Positions 35,096 to 35,847 of a stretch of 35,847 nucleotides of DNA are shown one piece after another (position 1 is the first letter of the stretch; each line of letters opens with the position of its first letter). A program made the translations under genes and the position numbers. The stretch comes from Streptacidiphilus pinicola (GTDB taxonomy: Bacteria > Actinomycetota > Actinomycetes > Streptomycetales > Streptomycetaceae), in the NCBI RefSeq assembly GCF_003258295.1, contig NZ_QKYN01000122.1, positions 565 to 36,411 on the forward strand, written 5' to 3'. The notes below the pieces were generated by a model, which was not told where the DNA came from, did not search any database, and worked only from the letters and a program-made list of their open reading frames with translations.

Positions 35096-35337
35096 GTGCT
35101 GACGGTCCCCCAGCCAGGGTCGCGCCGGTCCGGCCCTGGCAGAAGCGGCGTGTCGAGCGCTGACCGGTACTCAGAAACGGTCGCCCCCGGACACGCCGTT
35201 GCGGTCCCGGATCACTCGTTGGGGGTACCGTGACGCGGGTGACGCCTGCACAGCAGGGTGTGGGCGGACGGACTGAGAGGTGGTGGCCGGCAGGCTCACC
35301 CGGCCGCGTCACGACGACCACCTGCGAGGATCCAGCT

Positions 35338-35847
35338 ATGTCCAGCCACGCCCGCCCCGGCTCAGCGCCCCGACCCGCCGGACCGCCGCACCCCGCTGCG
35401 CCCTACCAGGACGCCGGGTACGACGGCTACGGCCGCGCCGCGCACGCGCCCAGCGCCTACGGGTCCGACGACGTGTACGGCTCGGACACCTACGGCTCGT
35501 ACGACTCCTTTGCAGAGGACCCCGCCGCCTCCGGCGGCCCGTACGCGGGCACCGGATACGCCGCGGACGGCTACGGTGACTCCGGCTACGGCGCCCCGAC
35601 CTACGGCGGCACCGGCCACGCGGCCTCCGACCACCTCGACTCCGGCGCTGGCGCCTCCCGCTACGGCTCGACTGCCTCCGGCCACGGAGCCTCCGGTCGC
35701 GGCGCCTCCGGTGGCGGCGCGGCCGCATACGCGGCCGACGGTGCGGACCCGCGCGACGGCGCGCCCCAGGACGCGTCCCGCTCGGCGCGGCCCACCCGCT
35801 CCCAGGCGCGCGCCGCGGCCCGGGCCCGCGCCCGGCGCAAGCGGCTG
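35338..35847 (+). CDS. Tyr/Gly-rich protein, N-terminal part (runs off the right edge)
   Basis: An open frame of 170 codons from ATG 35338 with GAGGA at 35325-35329, still open at the window end. Residues 1 to about 145 are low complexity, with repeated Y-G and Y-x-G-S/D units (YGSDDVYGSDTYGSYD and GYGDSGYGAPTYGG), then His/Gly/Ala/Ser repeats. The last visible part is strongly basic (SARPTRSQARAAARARARRKRL). A disordered acidic/Tyr-rich tail ending in an Arg/Lys cluster is the usual cytosolic N-terminus of actinomycete single-pass envelope proteins such as LytR-CpsA-Psr or penicillin-binding proteins, so a transmembrane helix may follow just outside the window. I cannot name the product. Confidence 0.7.
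   Translation, partial: MSSHARPGSAPRPAGPPHPAAPYQDAGYDGYGRAAHAPSAYGSDDVYGSDTYGSYDSFAEDPAASGGPYAGTGYAADGYGDSGYGAPTYGGTGHAASDHLDSGAGASRYGSTASGHGASGRGASGGGAAAYAADGADPRDGAPQDASRSARPTRSQARAAARARARRKRL

Noticed and set aside
34614-35321. A minus-strand frame containing RQAPGWVRELTDQGVWRGPL
   Set aside because: The first part looks protein-like, but the frame runs on antisense into the DUF35 gene without a stop and no ribosome site supports a start.

Overview
The window is a very GC-rich chromosomal stretch with strong third-position G/C bias, many GTG starts, 4-bp start/stop overlaps, HTH/TPR, ECF-sigma, STAS and RsbW-type regulators, and dispersed GGGGCGCGGGGA palindromes. All of this points to an actinomycete of the Streptomycetaceae (Streptomyces or a close relative). 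I saw no IS element, phage gene, CRISPR array, tRNA or rRNA. Product names below are read from protein motifs; no database search was run.

Left part (1 to about 13.5 kb) is housekeeping and regulatory. It holds the 5' end of a bifunctional primase/polymerase-type gene, an HTH/TPR regulator, a secreted-domain membrane protein and an orphan branched-chain-amino-acid-type binding lipoprotein. Next come a conserved small protein, purU, and a divergent MarR regulator/enolase pair. The enolase is probably a second copy, and the pair is separated by a striking 52-bp operator built of four 13-bp units. Then follow an ECF sigma factor with a zinc-finger/MDMPI-type anti-sigma protein, a STAS protein, a GT2-TagF fusion glycosyltransferase and a membrane-anchored esterase.

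Right part (about 13.5 to 35 kb) is a large catabolic region. It encodes an acyl-CoA ligase, an isochorismatase-like hydrolase, an ACMSD-like amidohydrolase, three acyl-CoA dehydrogenases (two as a probable hetero-oligomer), a cyclase/kynurenine-formamidase-like hydrolase, an SDR, an aldehyde dehydrogenase, a Zn alcohol dehydrogenase, an F420/NADP-type reductase, a GlxA-like AraC regulator, an MFS carrier, a flavin reductase, an enoyl-CoA hydratase, a single-chain ADP-forming acyl-CoA synthetase, a DoxX-type membrane protein and a DUF35 Zn-ribbon protein. It is interrupted at 19.4-20.9 kb by an RsbW-like ATPase and an SGNH hydrolase that do not obviously belong.

The most interesting signal is that three divergent promoter regions in this half (about 15.74, 22.26 and 33.94/33.99 kb) carry four copies of one inverted repeat with core CTGACGGNCCGTCAG. 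They face six transcription units, and no TetR-type gene lies in the window. I read this as one regulon for degradation of an unidentified carboxylic acid (perhaps alicyclic, aromatic or terpenoid), controlled by a regulator encoded elsewhere. The substrate cannot be told from the sequence. The window ends inside the N-terminus of a Tyr/Gly-rich, probably membrane-associated protein.
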